From: Rhynchospora pubera
Taxonomy: Eukaryota; Streptophyta; Magnoliopsida; Poales; Cyperaceae
Assembly (NCBI GenBank): GCA_028095005.1
Contig: CM051459.1
Coordinates: forward strand, 42,414,257-42,478,256
Length of the DNA stretch: 64,000 bases
Direction of reading: 5' to 3'
Shown: positions 10,461 to 24,053 of the stretch, piece by piece
Layout of the letters: the number at the start of each line of letters is the position of its first letter
How positions within the stretch are numbered: position 1 is the stretch's first letter
Translations under genes and position numbers: made by a program
The notes under the pieces: model-generated
Databases searched by the model: none
What the model saw: only the letters and a program-made list of their open reading frames with translations
What the model was told of the DNA's origin: nothing

Positions 10461-13400
10461 ACATGGTCGTACTTAAACTATTTTGACACTTAATTAAGAG
10501 AAATTGGCTAATTAACGGATTAGTAGAGATGATGCGTTTGTTTGCTGTCTGGAAATGGTATTTTCTGTGTTGTTTCGCGTTTTTCGCCTTGATAAGTTCT
10601 CTGGAAGGTTTTTCCATCTACATGAAAGTTGTAGATCTGTGGATTGTGATTCTTGTGGCGTTGGATGCACATTTTTCTGAATTAGTATAGATTTATTGTG
10701 AATAAAACGGCGACAGTGCGCAGAACCAGTTTCTGCTCGCACTGTCCTGTTTGAATGGCTTGAAAGATTTATATTTTGAATATAAGTACCAGTGTTCTAT
10801 GGCTAGAATTAAAGAGTACTTGAAGCTCTTTCTGTGAATGTGTAAATTGTTGCATGACTCAGATTAATTTGTGGGTTTTCAAGTATGAAAAGGAAGATCT
10901 TGTCAGATCCAGTTTGTTGAGCAAATCGATTGTTCTAATAAACTGTACCAACTGAGAACTCCTTTAAAAATTCTGTTTAAATGGAGTTGTTCTAATTTGA
11001 GTTAGGATTCCAGAAAAATTAATTTCATAATTTTTCGTGGAAGTTTGGACCTTCAACTAGGTTAAAACATTTCGATCGACAGTCTGTTCCAGTACAGAAT
11101 TTCTTTTCATGAATGGATAGCCTGTAGTCTAAACAAGTTTTTCTATGTATATTGTATATATAAAAACTGGATAGAAGGTGGTCTAACAGACCAAATGGTT
11201 GAGAGGATAAGCTGAAAATCTCATAACGGTGTTTCGTGCACTTGTAAGAGATTTGTCATTTTTTATTCTCCCAGATGGTTTAAGATCTCTTCTTGAAATT
11301 TTTACTGGTATTCACAACTATGATAAGGAGCTTAAGTAATTTATTTGAGAATTTTTGGAGACCTAAAACCTTTGTTTTTATTGGATTCCGTTAGTTACGT
11401 TTTTTAATAAATTACTGTTTTTCTAAGTATTCAAATTAGTTGAAAACAATTAGAAAACTCCTTGTTTGATCTCCTTTCAGTTATGGGATGTTGAAAGAAC
11501 TTTCTAAATAAATTTAAACAAGTTTTGTTGTTTAAAATTGAGAATTTTGTACACGGAATTTACTTATGGCAAACAAATCGCAAAGATGCTTGAAAATCGT
11601 TAATTGGAAACAAAGTGCTTGTATGTGCTAACTTTGTTTTGTAGGTGGATAGTGGGTTTAGTATGGCTCAAGACTCAATGCCTTGTGGTTGTATTTGAAT
11701 GCATGTGTGAATGTTTGTAATGCGGCCTTTGGTGCCATTAATTAATTAATTTGTTGATTAATTTTTTATGTAACTTGTGAGGCTTGCATGCCCCTAAGGT
11801 TAGGATGGGAATATGATGTTTTCACATGTATTTTGTACCTTTATTTTATACAGGATTTAGATCCTTATAGAATTTAGTGGGAGGGACAAGGATTAGATTA
11901 GTTTTGCTCCATGGATGATGTGGCGAAACTAATGCAAGCGGGAGCCATACAAACCCACAACTATGAGATGCTTATATGTGATTGCTTGTGATTGCTATGA
12001 ATTGTCATAGGCTAGGTATGGGTGTATGCTTACACGACCACCAAACAAGTGTCATATGATTGATAGTCCCAACCAAAACTCGATTAAGTTAAATCGCCCT
12101 CCTTCTCTCTATCCCCTTCACGCCGATTGTCACTCATGGCGCGGTCCGCCCAAGCGGACGTCATGATTGCCAATTCGGTAGTCGGGGTGCAAATAGCTAA
12201 GATTTGCAAGGAGCAAATAGTGAGAGGTTACTTTTCGATGGACCCAACTAGAGTTTGGACATCGGGGCGAAGTTTGTAAATATACTTAGATATTCACAAA
12301 CCAAGAATCATATGGAACGATATGATTGGTTGGAGAACCTACCTTGTCTAATTAAGTAGGGTGACGTGCCATAGCAGGCTCTACTTGATGAGAACCGGGA
12401 TCTTGGAAAACCAACTACATTTGGGACATTAAATAAATGTAGTGGGAGTTTTATTTGTTATAAATAAAACAATTGCATAAACTAAATGACCTTAAATTGA
12501 TTTTGTTATAGATGTTAAAGTTGTTAATTTTGTTGCGATCAATCTTTGAAAAAAAAAAAAAATTAACAAACTCGTTTCTAAAAGTATTTACTTAAAGAAG
12601 TAATACCGATTCCTAAGACACGATCTTAGTGAAAAGAAATTTGAGTATGTCAATTCCCAAAAACTTTCCTCAAACTACCCGAACGTAGCAACGCGATGAT
12701 TGATTGACTTTTGACGAAAAGTTATTCAATAAAGCGTATGGCTAATATCCTCATTTGAAATTTCTAGACCTTTGAATTAGAGAATTCATATGGACTAGAT
12801 TTAACTCGTACGCTCTTATCCACTTACTCAAGAAAGTGTTCTTGGAGAAAGTAGATATTAACTCCATCATTTATGATCGAGTATAAAGAGTATGAGTTGA
12901 CAAAGAGATTCTTTTATACATGAACGTTTCGTTGGCTTACAAATCGAAAGATTTAAGTAGCTAATTGATAACTAGAGATATTGATCTCCGATATCAACGA
13001 TTATTGATATTGTCATACGATCTCTTTGAAATTATAAAGGATATAATGTTACCTTCTTCGCACACTTGTTGATGCAAAAAGGTAATTGGTTTAGTATTCA
13101 AGAAATACTTCGCCAGTTGAAATTTCGAGACTCTTGATTGTGATTATGTATCACATGAGATGTTTCATTTGCCGTTTATTGGAGGCATTTTGAAAGGTTG
13201 TACCATGATTGTAATGCTTTAATCCTAAAGTATATTTGTCGTTCAAATTATCTCACTATCTCTAATTTACATTAGTAACTTGATACTAGTTCATATGCTC
13301 GCATTTGACGAAATGTGTTAGCAATGAAGAATAAGAGAATGTTCGAGAGATGTAGAGTAAACTCCGTATAGGCAATGACTTGTTCGTCTAAGTCATTACC

Positions 13401-16400
13401 ATTGAATACGTAGAGTTATCTTTATTAAGAGTTTGTTTAGGAATTGAAGGTTGCATACCTTAATCCTAACTTCTCAAAACATCTCCACTTCATATTCGAT
13501 GAAATGGATGATTATGTTTAATAAAAGACAAGTTCTTTTATTCTGGATTTGTTTATATGATTTCATGCATCTTGATTGAATTTGCTTGAAATAGATAAGC
13601 AAGTTTTGAATGACAAATAGGATGCGTAAGACTTGACATAAAGTATTTGACTTTAATGTTATACCGCTTAGTCACATAAATAAACGAGAATCGCATTACG
13701 AGAGTCTCCGTAACGTAGAGCTCGTAATTCAATTCGATTTCAAATCGGTTGATATGCGAATCATGTTTGTTAAAATGACAAAAGCGCCTTTAACCTATGA
13801 AGGTTTAAGGACAAGTGAACTAATTAGGACTTATACATATCGATGTATAAAGACCTATAAGTACTTGTGTAATGAAAGGTTGTTGATACTTTACTACTTA
13901 ACCAACGATCATTGTAGATATTAACATATCTATTTGATAAGGTATAAGTATGAACCTTTTGACTAGTTCAAAGGAGTTCAAGAGTGAAGTTTAAAAGACC
14001 GTTCAAGAAAAATGGAAGTCTTATAATTAATCATGGTAAATAGTTAAGTCACATGATTTGAAATATTATCTAAAGAGTATGAAAGTGGTTTCACAACTCG
14101 CTCCATGAGGAATAATATGTCCAAGAATGGAGGTATCGAACAATATTTCGTATAGTTCGATCGGTAATAAATCAAATTGACTTATTCGACTCGTATTAGG
14201 GAATTATGTTTGAGGACAATATTGTTCACACTGAATAATGTTCCATCGAAGTCTATTGAAGAAGATATCTTAGGAGATTTTGTTCTCTAAGTATAATGCT
14301 TCTTAAGATTTGGTGTTGAGAAGCTTATTTCAAGTATTGTTGACTTGTAAGCTTAAACCAAATAAGACACTATATATTTGTAGGATGTTTATATTAAAAG
14401 GCACTACTTCCACGAATATGATAAGAACAAAGTAGTTGTTGCTAATCATAATGTAGTCTTGATGAATTGAAATTCTCAAGAAGAAGTAGTGGGAGTAAAG
14501 TGAGCATTAAAATAGTTTATGCGTCACTACAAGAAGTACTCTTATGGGAAACTTGTCACTCCATACATGGTACTTAGTGGGAGTTGAGCGAAACTTCATT
14601 CACAAGTTGTTTTGAAAGAAGTTTAATAGTATGCTTCTTCTAATGAGGACTCAACCATCTCACGAGTTGATGATGTTTGAGAAACTCATGGAATATATGA
14701 GGAGTCAAGAACTCGTTCGACAAATAGTTGTGGAAGAAGTTCATGAACCTCAAGTACCAATCCTACAAAAGATCAACGAGAGTTGATTTCCTAAGCCGTT
14801 TGGTGCATAGGTTGTCACAACATTCTCGTACTAAGCATATGAGAATCCGTTGATAAACAAAGAAATGATGAAACGATCCGATTCCACATATATGGTTCGA
14901 ATTCATATGATCTTTAAATAAAATCCATGTATAACAACAAGGCATAGACCTTGGTTGATGTTCATGAAGGAGCAATCCATCAAGAACGTTTAGATCTTCA
15001 AAAGGAAAGATCGACATGGATAACAAATCGACTATGTACAAAGCGCGGCTTCTCGCTTGTAGCTATGTCTAAGTCGATGGCTAGTTGACTACGTACAAAG
15101 CACAACTTCTTGCTTGTGGCTATGTATAAGTCAATAAAGATCATTCTAGCAATAGTTGTATTTCATATATGTCGATATATGGAAAAACACATAAAACCGC
15201 CTTCTTCGTATGAATGAAGGATGATGTTGTGCATTTGACACAAATCGAGGTTTTATATTGCTAAAAACATACGCATGCCTCAAGGATCCATTAATGGATT
15301 AAAACAAGTGTTGTGGAGATTGGAATAAAAGTTTTGACAAGGAAGTCAAGGAGTTGAACTTCGTCAAAAGTATCTTGTATTATACAAGATATTCAGTGGA
15401 AGCATAATTGTATTACTTGTATTGTTCAAGATAACAATTCATTAAATTGGGAATAACATTAAGAAAATGAATATTGTCGAGATCTCTTTGGAGAATGCTT
15501 TCTCAAATGAGAACTTGGGCGAAATCACCTAATCCTAGGAAACAAAATCTATAAAGATAGATTATGATGGATGTTAGGTTTGAGCAAATATGCATATATT
15601 GACGAAGTGTTCTGGAAACACGAAAGTTACACTCCATGAAAGAATGTCTAACTGTACGTCACGTGGCATGACTTGAGTGTTTAACTCGGTCTAATGCAAC
15701 TCAATTCAAGAAAGTGCATGAAATAGTTCAAGCATTCTTTCATTATGAGTTCCATTGTGTATGCCATATTTATGCATATGCCCCAATGTGTAGTATCCAA
15801 AGGATATGACAAACAGTTGTCAAATGGATACAAGAGAGACACATTTGGACGATAGTCAAGAATATCCTCGAGTACCTTATGAGAAAGAGTGATATAATGT
15901 TTCATCTCTTAAGATGAAAGAGAGCTTGTGTAAATTAATTACACTAATGCTAGTTTTTCGAAAGATTGATATAATCACGATTGAGCTACATAATTTGTTT
16001 TAAGGTGGAGTTGTAAATTTAGAAAGTGTTCTAAATGGAATATTACAACCGTTTCCGTCACCAAAACGAAATAGATAGCAGCTTGTGAAGCAATAAAAGA
16101 AGTTTATTTGGGATCGAGTTCTTAGTTGAGTTATTATGGTTCTATGCATCTCGAACCATAACTTACTCCTAAAGAACCCAATGTTACATTGGAGATTCAA
16201 ATATGATCTATAACGATATCACTTGATATCATATGATGATGACCAAGAACATATATATAGTTGTATATATATATATAGGGTCAAACAAAATTAGACAAGT
16301 TCGCGAACACAGTGAACACTCTAACTTGACCTCTACCTTGAGCAGTATACGAGATGCAATTATGCATCCATACGTGGTAGACGTATGAGTAACTAGCTTA

Positions 16401-16515
16401 AGCGTATTATTTATTTTGAGGTCCGAGACATGTATATATGTAGATATATGACATCGTTCTCAATTCTTCGTTGGCTAAAAGTCACTACTGATTGACTCTA
16501 GGCCAAGTGGGAGAT
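10461..16515 (+). pseudogene. Eroded interior of Copia B
   Basis: Six kilobases hold no frame long enough to be a gene. Shards in several frames recall Copia pol, for example VKNILEYLMRKSDIMF at 15854-15901 (compare the RNase H-region VKNILKYL) and SIVYAI near 15745 (compare SIMYAM). Gag, integrase and the RT active site could not be placed with confidence. The segment ends in a purine tract at about 16505-16514. Confidence 0.7.
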
Positions 16516-18274
16516 TGTTGGAGTTATGTCCTAGAAGTCAATAATTTAATGACTTAATTATTAGTTTATGTTATGGATGATATTTTATCATCTGTTCCTA
16601 GGTTTATTATTGACAGATTATTCAGGTTGAGGATCTGAATTGTAGATCTCTGTGGATCATTCTTTAGAATGACAATAATAAATCTAAACGGTCCATAATC
16701 TTGATAATTAACAAGGAACATTAATTATCTTATAAGATTAGTATGCAAGTTAAGTGATGATTAAGTTCTACAAATCATAGGTAAAGAGTTACCAACTTAA
16801 TTGCATATGTGTATGTTATGGAACATAGCACAGGACTTGACCCATCGAAATAAACATATGGATTGTGTTATGTGTCATTGTTTATTTCGTTATGATTTTG
16901 GTTCTAAGTTTGAGATGTTTATCTTTTCCACATGAGGATATGTTCAATAAATATCGTCTACCGCTGATTCCCGATAAGGGCTGCTATACGGACTTTATTT
17001 ATGTTCTCTTGAATTGTGCGGGGAAAAGCTAATCATCAAGAAAACCGTATGTCCCTCATTAATTCACTTAGTGAGTGACGATATCTGTTTGGGCCCCTTG
17101 ATGGAGATAGATTGTTTGCATGCAACTTTATACAATTATCTCTAGATCAAGAAACGTATAATCTGCAAGAATGACACATTCCTATCTTGGATTATACGAT
17201 GATATCGTGTGACATAAGAATCAAAATAGGGAAATATATTTATTCTCTTATGCAGGATTTAAATACTGTAGCAGTACACTATTTATGCGAATTGGGAATC
17301 GTAACGTGTTGCTAGATACCACTTATGATTATTGGAATTAAATAGCGATTTAATTCCATGTCCAACTTAGCATAAATCCTCAAAGGGTCACACAAAATAG
17401 AGTTTTGACCAAGACAATGCATTATTTATTTATTCGCAATAGCTCGTATTGCGGAAATATGATAAGTTGATTAATTAATTATATACCGTTATAATTAATT
17501 AAGTCAAATGGATCATATTGAAATAAATTAATGTATTAGCTAATCCTAGAATAATTATTAATTGATTAATAATTATTTAAGTTCAACTCAATTTAATATA
17601 AATAGTTATATTAATTTATTGGGCCAATATTTATGTATTAAATGTATAGCCCAATTGAAGAGCATTTGGAGTAGCTTCTAATTATATGAATTAGAGGCCT
17701 AATTAAATGAGATGAGAGGCCCATATGAGCCCATAATGTGGCCGGCCCTAGTGGTAGGTAAGAGTGGCATTCTTGTAAATAGATGGTTGGTGGTAGGTAG
17801 GGATTGTGCACTATATATAGAGATGTATAGATGCAAAATTGGACTAGCTCTCTTCCCTAACCCTAGCCGCCCCCCTCTTTCTCCCTCTCTTGGCCGGCGC
17901 CATCTCTCCTCCTCTCCTCCATATGCTCATGTGTTGAGCTACAACTCTCCACCAAAATCAAATAGGTTGATTCTTGAAGAGGGTTGATCCTTAGGATTAG
18001 CTTTGTTCTAATCGAATCGCTAGCACGAATCGATTTAGACCTTGGTTAATCTCTAGGTGGACTCGAGGCGATTTGGAGAAGAAAGAGAAGCACCCCATCG
18101 ATTCCCATGCCGTAGGATCGAGCCCCGCGAATACGATTTAGCGGGAGGTATAATTTCCACCTTAATCTCTTTGTGTTAACTTGGCTTTTGTGCACGATTC
18201 GTTGTGTGTGTTGTTTCGATGGCTTAATTAACTTGTAATTAGCATAAAAATCGAAAATTACACACTTCCTAACA
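16516..18274 (+). repeat. Copia B 3' LTR
   Basis: This LTR is 1759 bp, the same length as the 5' LTR, with about ten substitutions and no indels that I could see. It is followed by the duplication CTCAC. Confidence 0.95.
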
Positions 18275-18733
18275 CTCACTTGAGTACCATTAAATCCCTA
18301 GGTTCTGTGGCTGTCGAGGCTTTTGACTGTCGATCTGTCGTAACTTTCCACCAAACTAAAACGTATATAATTAGATCTGTGATAGATCTGAGAGGATTGG
18401 TACCTACTGGTGTGAGACGGTGACTGATCTAATGGCCAAGCCGGCACAGCCACAGCTAGCAGCTAGGGTTTGGGTCAGTGAAATGATTAGACTTTTGCTT
18501 ATATGTTGGCTATTTCAAAGAAAGAGAGAAGATATTAAGAAAGAGACTGAGAGTCTGAGACTAAGAGAAGAGAGAAAAGGGAAAAAATAAAGGTAATTTT
18601 TCTGTTCATTTTTTCTTTATTTTTTGTTGATTAAATTGAGTAGTTAATTTCTGTTCTACTCTACTCGTCTCATACTTTTTTTTGCTTCTTTTTTTGTGAA
18701 TTTGAAGTTTTTGAAGGGTTTGAGGTTGCAATA

Positions 18734-21700
18734 ATGGCAGAAGCACAAGTATCTGAGCCAGACATGTCAAGTGATGCTGATGAGTATGATTTATAAACTC
18801 TTAACTTTGGTCGAGATGATATATCAAAATAGTGATTGAACTGCTTTAATACTTCTTAATTGTTAACTGTTTGAAATGCATTTAATGCTCGTCTCTGAGA
18901 CAATTTAATTCTGTTGGTGATGAAAATAATGCTTTTAATTTGCTGCTGATGATTGGAATTTAATGTGTACCGCTTTAATTTGCTGCTGATGATTGGAATT
19001 TAATGTGTCTGAAACTTAAATGTTTAATTTAATGGGTCTGAATCTTAATAATTGTTTGATTTAATGGGTCTAAAACTTAAATGAGATAACTCTGCTTTAA
19101 TTTTGACCCAATGATTGAAAACGTGTAATGCATTAATTGTGCAATTAGTTTGTAAGAATAAAACTTGTGTTATATTTCTGAAAGTAATTAATTTTTGTAC
19201 AACTTTTATCTCTGGTTTTTCATTTTAAAATATTATTTCTGCAATGTATTTAATACTAAATTATTTATAGCGTGTTTTCTGTTTTTATTTTCATATCTAC
19301 ATGCATGTAATGCATTTAATGATTAATTCTATCTGATTTTGTATCATATATGCATGCATGTAATGCAAATTAATGTCTAATGATATCTGATATATATGTA
19401 ATACATATATGCATGCATGTAATGCATTTAATGATTAATTCTTTTTTTATTTTCATAGCTAATTTTACTTAGCTGATATATATGTAATACATATATGCAT
19501 GGATGTAATTTTTCTTAGTTCATATCTCTTGTAATATCTTTTGTTTCATATTAGAATGGAGCTTGGGATGCATGGTGAAACCCAAAAACAAATACAACAA
19601 ATACAAATTGATGCTCAAGCAGGAGATGCTCAAACTCAACCTCCTCCTACTGAAGTACCTGAACAAACCATTAATAAGAAGAAGACCAAGGAAAATTTAA
19701 AAGCTTCAGTGTGGTCTCATTTCAAAAGGGGTGTTGTACAAGACGATGGTAGTTATACTGCCACTTGCAACTATTGTGGCCTTGTGTATCCTATGGGTAA
19801 CCAAAGGGGTACCGGCAACATGAGAAATCATGTTAAGAGGGGTTGTCAGAAAATACCTCCAGCAAAAAGGCACAAGCCAGATGCTTTACAAAGACTCTTG
19901 AAAGCTGGCAGAGATGAAGGTATATTTGTACTTAATTTTAATAAGTTAATTTGTTTAATTAATTTACTCTGCTTTTATTGACATTGACATGTTAAAATTA
20001 TTAGGTGGCCAGCCAACAATTACACCTTGGGTGTTTGACCAGAGAAGGTGCAGAAAAAGCTTTGCTAAGTGTGTTCTTGCACATGAGTATCCTTTCAATT
20101 GTGCAAATCATCACTTCTTGAAGGTATTCTTAAGTGATGTATGTCCTAGTTTTAAGTTACCATCAAGGAGTACAATTAGGCTTGATTGTCTCAAAATTTA
20201 TGAGGAAGAGAGATTAGACTTGTATGAATTGTTGGGTAAGCTTGATTGTAAGGTGAGCTTCACAAGCGATTTATGGAGTTCCAAAGGCAGAGATAGGGGT
20301 TTCATGTGTTTGACATGTCATTATATAAATGATAGTTGGGTGCTAAGAAAAAGAGTTCTAAGTTTCATAGCGTTACCATCTCCCCATACTGGAAGGCATA
20401 TTTCTCAGGCCATTTATGAGAAATTAGTTGATTGGAACTTGGATAAGAGAATATTTTGTCTTGTGTTGGATAATTCAACTGCCAATGATGTGTGTGTGAG
20501 AGATCTGTTGAGCACAACACCAATTAAAGATGTGTTGCCGGTAGATGGTCAAATTTTTCATATGAGGTGTGGATGCCATATTTTAAATCTCATAGTGCAA
20601 GATGGCTTGGAAGTTTTGTCAAATGAGATAACAAAAATAAGGGAGACTATGAAATACATAAGGCATTCACAAGCAAGGATGGAGAAATTTACCTTGGCTG
20701 CATCTCAGGTTCATTTATCTTTGTCAGTTATTTATCATTGTTATTTATTTCAATCATTTGGATGCATCTTAGGTTAATTATTATATAAAATTCTTTCATT
20801 TCAGGTTCAAGCTCCTAACAAAAAGCCAGCCTGGGATGTGCAAACAAGATGGAATTCGACCTACTTGATGCTTGCTCTTTCCTTGGAATTAAAGCAAGCT
20901 ATTAGTAGGTATGCCTTGCTTGATCCTAACTCTGCATTGTATCCAAAAGATAATGATTGGGAGCATGTAGAAGCATTGGTGTGCCATTTGAAAGTATTCT
21001 ATGATGTGACAAATAAATTGAGTGGCACAAAATACCCCACATTGAATATGTTCTTTCCTGAATATTGTGAGGTGTATCTTACTCTTATTAAAATGTCCAC
21101 CAGTCCTTATGCTTTTATTGTTAATATGAGTCATGAAATGCTAAAGAAATGGGACAAGTATTGGAAGACTGGAAATGTGGCATTGGCAATTGCTTGTGTT
21201 CTGGACCCTAGGTGTAAACTCGATGTAGTTGAGTACTACTTTAAGATGTTGCATCCAGATGAATGCCCTAGGTTCATGGATAACCTAAGGGCTTGCTTAA
21301 CTCAATTGTTCAAAGAGTACTTTGATGCACACTCCAAAGACACTCAGAACCAAGCTAGTACATCGACAACCTCATCTGCACAAATGAGGTAAAATCTTAA
21401 ACCTAGTGAAATTTAACATTTCATTTTATTTTTTACTTGTTTAAATATATGATCAAGTGAATCAAGCTAACATTTCATTTGATAGGTCAAGTGACATTAG
21501 TGATACAAGGGCTGGTTTAAAAAGTTTTTTAAGTGGGAAGAAGAATGTTGACTCGACAAAAACTGAGTTAGAAGAGTATCTATCTGATGCACTAGATGGA
21601 ACAAGTTTGGATGTAGATTTTGACATCCTAGCATGGTGGAAGCTAAAGGCCCCTAAGTATCCTATAATGGCTCGATTGACAAGGGATATCTTAGCTGTGC

Positions 21701-22009
21701 CTATTTCAACGGTGGCCTCAGAGTCTACATTTAGCACAGCTGGTAGAACTCTAAGTCCAACTAGAAGCTCTCTAAATGATGAGAGCTTAGAAGCTCTTAT
21801 ATGTGCACAGGACTGGTTGAAGGCCTCAGTTACAGGTATATACTTTTGTTATATGCCTTCATATACACTTAAATTGTTATATACTTTTGTTATATGACTT
21901 GTTATACACTTTAATTGTTAATGCAGAAAGTGGTGGATCCTTTGGAGATGTCGTTTGGTCAAGTGAGCCCTCTGAATCTGATGACACTATTTGTGGCAAC
22001 CAACCATGA
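18734..22009 (+). CDS. hAT transposase, six exons, 711 residues, intact
   Basis: This is the cut-and-paste transposase of the surrounding hAT element, expected to act in the nucleus on the element ends. Exons joined at GT-AG sites are 18734-18783, 19555-19919, 20005-20708, 20805-21388, 21486-21835 and 21927-22009. All phases agree and the total is 2136 nt with no internal stop. A BED zinc finger sits near residues 70-114 (W70, C88, C91, H109, C114). The RNase H-like core shows FTSDLWSS (D227) and LVLDNSTAND (D294), the Cys/His motif CGCHILNLIV near 327, and RWNSTYLML in exon 4. The hAT C-terminal dimerisation region (exon 5) includes AWWKLKAPKYPIMARLTRDI and SESTFSTAGR. It resembles Ac-type and RICESLEEPER-like proteins. 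The start ATG was chosen because exon 1 ends in the phase exon 2 needs. The short first exon is the least certain. Confidence 0.88.
18784..19554 (+). other. Intron 1 of the hAT gene, with short repeats
   Basis: A 771-bp intron. It holds a duplicated segment with GCTGATGATTGGAATTTAAT (about 18935-19005). It also holds three related blocks built on ATATGTAATACATATATGCA and TGCATGTAATGCATTTAATG between about 19300 and 19510. Confidence 0.6.
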
Positions 22010-22463
22010 GGTTGTGTGGCCTTGTTACTTGCTTAATCTGTTTGGCAGTGAGCCCTCTCAAACACTACCTATTAAGTTTTATGTATGCTTTGCTTCTTTT
22101 GTTGGTTGGCAGTGGCAGACTGGCAGTGTAGCACAAAGTGTTGCCTCATTTTGTTTTATGTGTTGCCTTATTTTGAGTGTGTATGTGTTGCCTACTTGCC
22201 TCTGTAGACTGTTGAAATGTTGTTTATGCGTTGCTATTACACTTGTGCATGTTGTGTATGTGTGGCCATTACACTTGGCGCCTTGGATCCCAACAAATGA
22301 GTTTCTATGATGATACATCATACTTATACATGTGTTCATTCTAGCTTTAATGGCTGAGAAGGGTTTATGAATTCTGAGAAACTTAAATCCAATCCAAGTG
22401 GGTCAGTGTAATAGCCACACAAACACATATATGCACAAGTGTAATGGTTGTAACTTCTTTGGT

Positions 22464-22537
22464 TGTAATACTTGTGTTAGTGTAAGACTTCTCAATTTGT
22501 TGTAATACTTGTGTTAGTGTAAGACTTCTCAATTTGT
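22464..22537 (+). repeat. Two tandem 37-bp units in the hAT 3' region
   Basis: Two adjacent identical units start TGTAATACTTGTGTTAGTG. They lie downstream of the transposase stop, in its 3' flank. Confidence 0.8.
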
Positions 22538-22851
22538 TGTATCTTGTATAAGTACTTTTATTTGGCTGTAATACTTGTGTGGCTATTAATACTTGTTGTA
22601 TGAATGCTTGTGTTAGTTGTGTAATGTTTTTTCTCTGCAAAATTTCTAGTTTTTTGAGGTATTATGTATATCATATGTTACAACGTTCATGAACGTTCAT
22701 TGAACGAAACGTTAACGGAACAATTTGGGATGCCGTTTCTAGAACAGAACGTCCAACGTAAAATACATCAAGTATCGTTCATTAAACGGAACGGCAAACG
22801 GAATGGTCCATTCCGTTGCCGTTGTGCACGTTAACCAGGTCTATATGTGCA

Positions 22852-24053
22852 GCTTATCAAATGGGCCACCAACAAGTATATGCTATCTATTGCGAAATGT
22901 TAAAGCTGCTCGCTCTAAACATATACTAATGCATTTTTTTTTTTTTGCCTTTTAAATTTTCATTTTGCGACCTGAGACGCAAAAAAAAAAAAAAATGAAC
23001 ACGCTAAGTTTATATCAATTTTGTAAAATATGAACAGAAAAATCGATCAACTAGCTAATTAATTAGTCGGAAGTAATGACACACTAACTAATAGTGTATG
23101 CGGTGAGTATTTTGCGGTCTTGAATATCATAATAATAAATAAAAAAATATGAAGTACAATATGTTAAGAAAATTAACAATCCGATTTACTGTATATTTAA
23201 AAATAAATATTTTGCTAACTTTTCTAGGTTTTTTTTTCCCCCTCAAATCGTTTCTTATAGAAGGGCTCTTAATTTACCATGTAAAAATTATTTAACATTT
23301 GCTGGCGCCATGCTAAAATATTCTAAGACCCGCTTATAATTTTCATGTACTGCGAATATGAATATGGTGACATTTTTATATCATCATCTCTTATTCATCT
23401 GCTAATTTTCTATTATAAGATCGCGCATATGGCACATTCTTGGTTGAAATATTATTTATATAATTGTATCTAAGATCGTTGTAGGGTGTGGTAACATGGA
23501 TACATTTTGTGTTAAATGTCTGAAGTGACAGCGAAAACCCAAAAGTTGCGACAGACTTAGAAAAGGTAGACGTAACTAATTTTCATTTTGCTTTCTTGAT
23601 GAATAATTAATTATCAATCAATGATTGTGTATCTAGTGTATATAAATATAGATATAGTACACTCAAACTAAAGTAATATTGCAAGTATCAAATCTGCAGA
23701 CATTTGAGTTACAAGTGGTTGTACCAACCCCAAGCCCTAGGTTGTCAATATGGACCACACTTGCTTATTACGCATTTAACTTGGCTGGCTCAAGTATGCT
23801 TGAGTGGCACTTCTCAAATATCTCTCTCTCTCTGTTTTTTTTTTTCACATGCCCAACTGCTGTAACTGTTACTTGAGTCTATACTTCAGTCTTTACACTT
23901 AAAAGTGTATAATGCCATAAGCTAAGGTGAAAGATATTTCTTTTATATATGAGATTAAAGAAGGGTTAAAAGTTCTATAACTTTCAAGTATATATTTTAA
24001 TGATTTTTCTGATCTGGATTAAATTAGCTGTCCTTCGCTCACTTTATTAAATT
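22852..24053. other. Intergenic, nothing recognised
   Basis: A/T-rich sequence with poly-A and poly-T runs. No coding frame or bounded repeat was identified. Confidence 0.4.

Larger units (their letters stand above)
8689..18274 (+). mobile_element. Nested Copia LTR retrotransposon B, eroded interior
   Basis: Two 1759-bp LTRs (8689-10447, 16516-18274) begin TGTTGGAG and end CCTAACA, with a 5-bp duplication CTCAC (8684-8688, 18275-18279). A tRNA-Met type primer site TGGTATCAGAGC lies at 10449-10460, and a purine tract AAGTGGGAGA lies just before the right LTR. I count about ten substitutions between the LTRs. The 6.07 kb interior has no long open frame. Translated shards still look like Copia pol: a SIxGLKQ-like piece near 15290 and VKNILEYL at 15854. 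The interior was probably already decayed when this copy inserted. The clade may be Tork/Angela-like, judged only from these shards. Confidence 0.93.
8145..22843 (+). mobile_element. hAT transposon, potentially autonomous, hosting a nested Copia
   Basis: Terminal inverted repeats begin TAGACCTG at 8145 and end CAGGTCTA at 22843. A perfect 8-bp duplication TATGTGCA flanks them (8137-8144, 22844-22851). The first and last 200 bp hold many copies of motifs such as CGGAACG, AACGTTC and ACGGCAAACG in both orientations, typical of hAT subterminal transposase sites. The element carries one spliced transposase gene (18734-22009). A 9.6 kb LTR retrotransposon split the 5' region, so the element would be about 5.1 kb without it. 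The exact TSD and open gene point to a recent insertion. The retrotransposon came later still. Confidence 0.93.
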
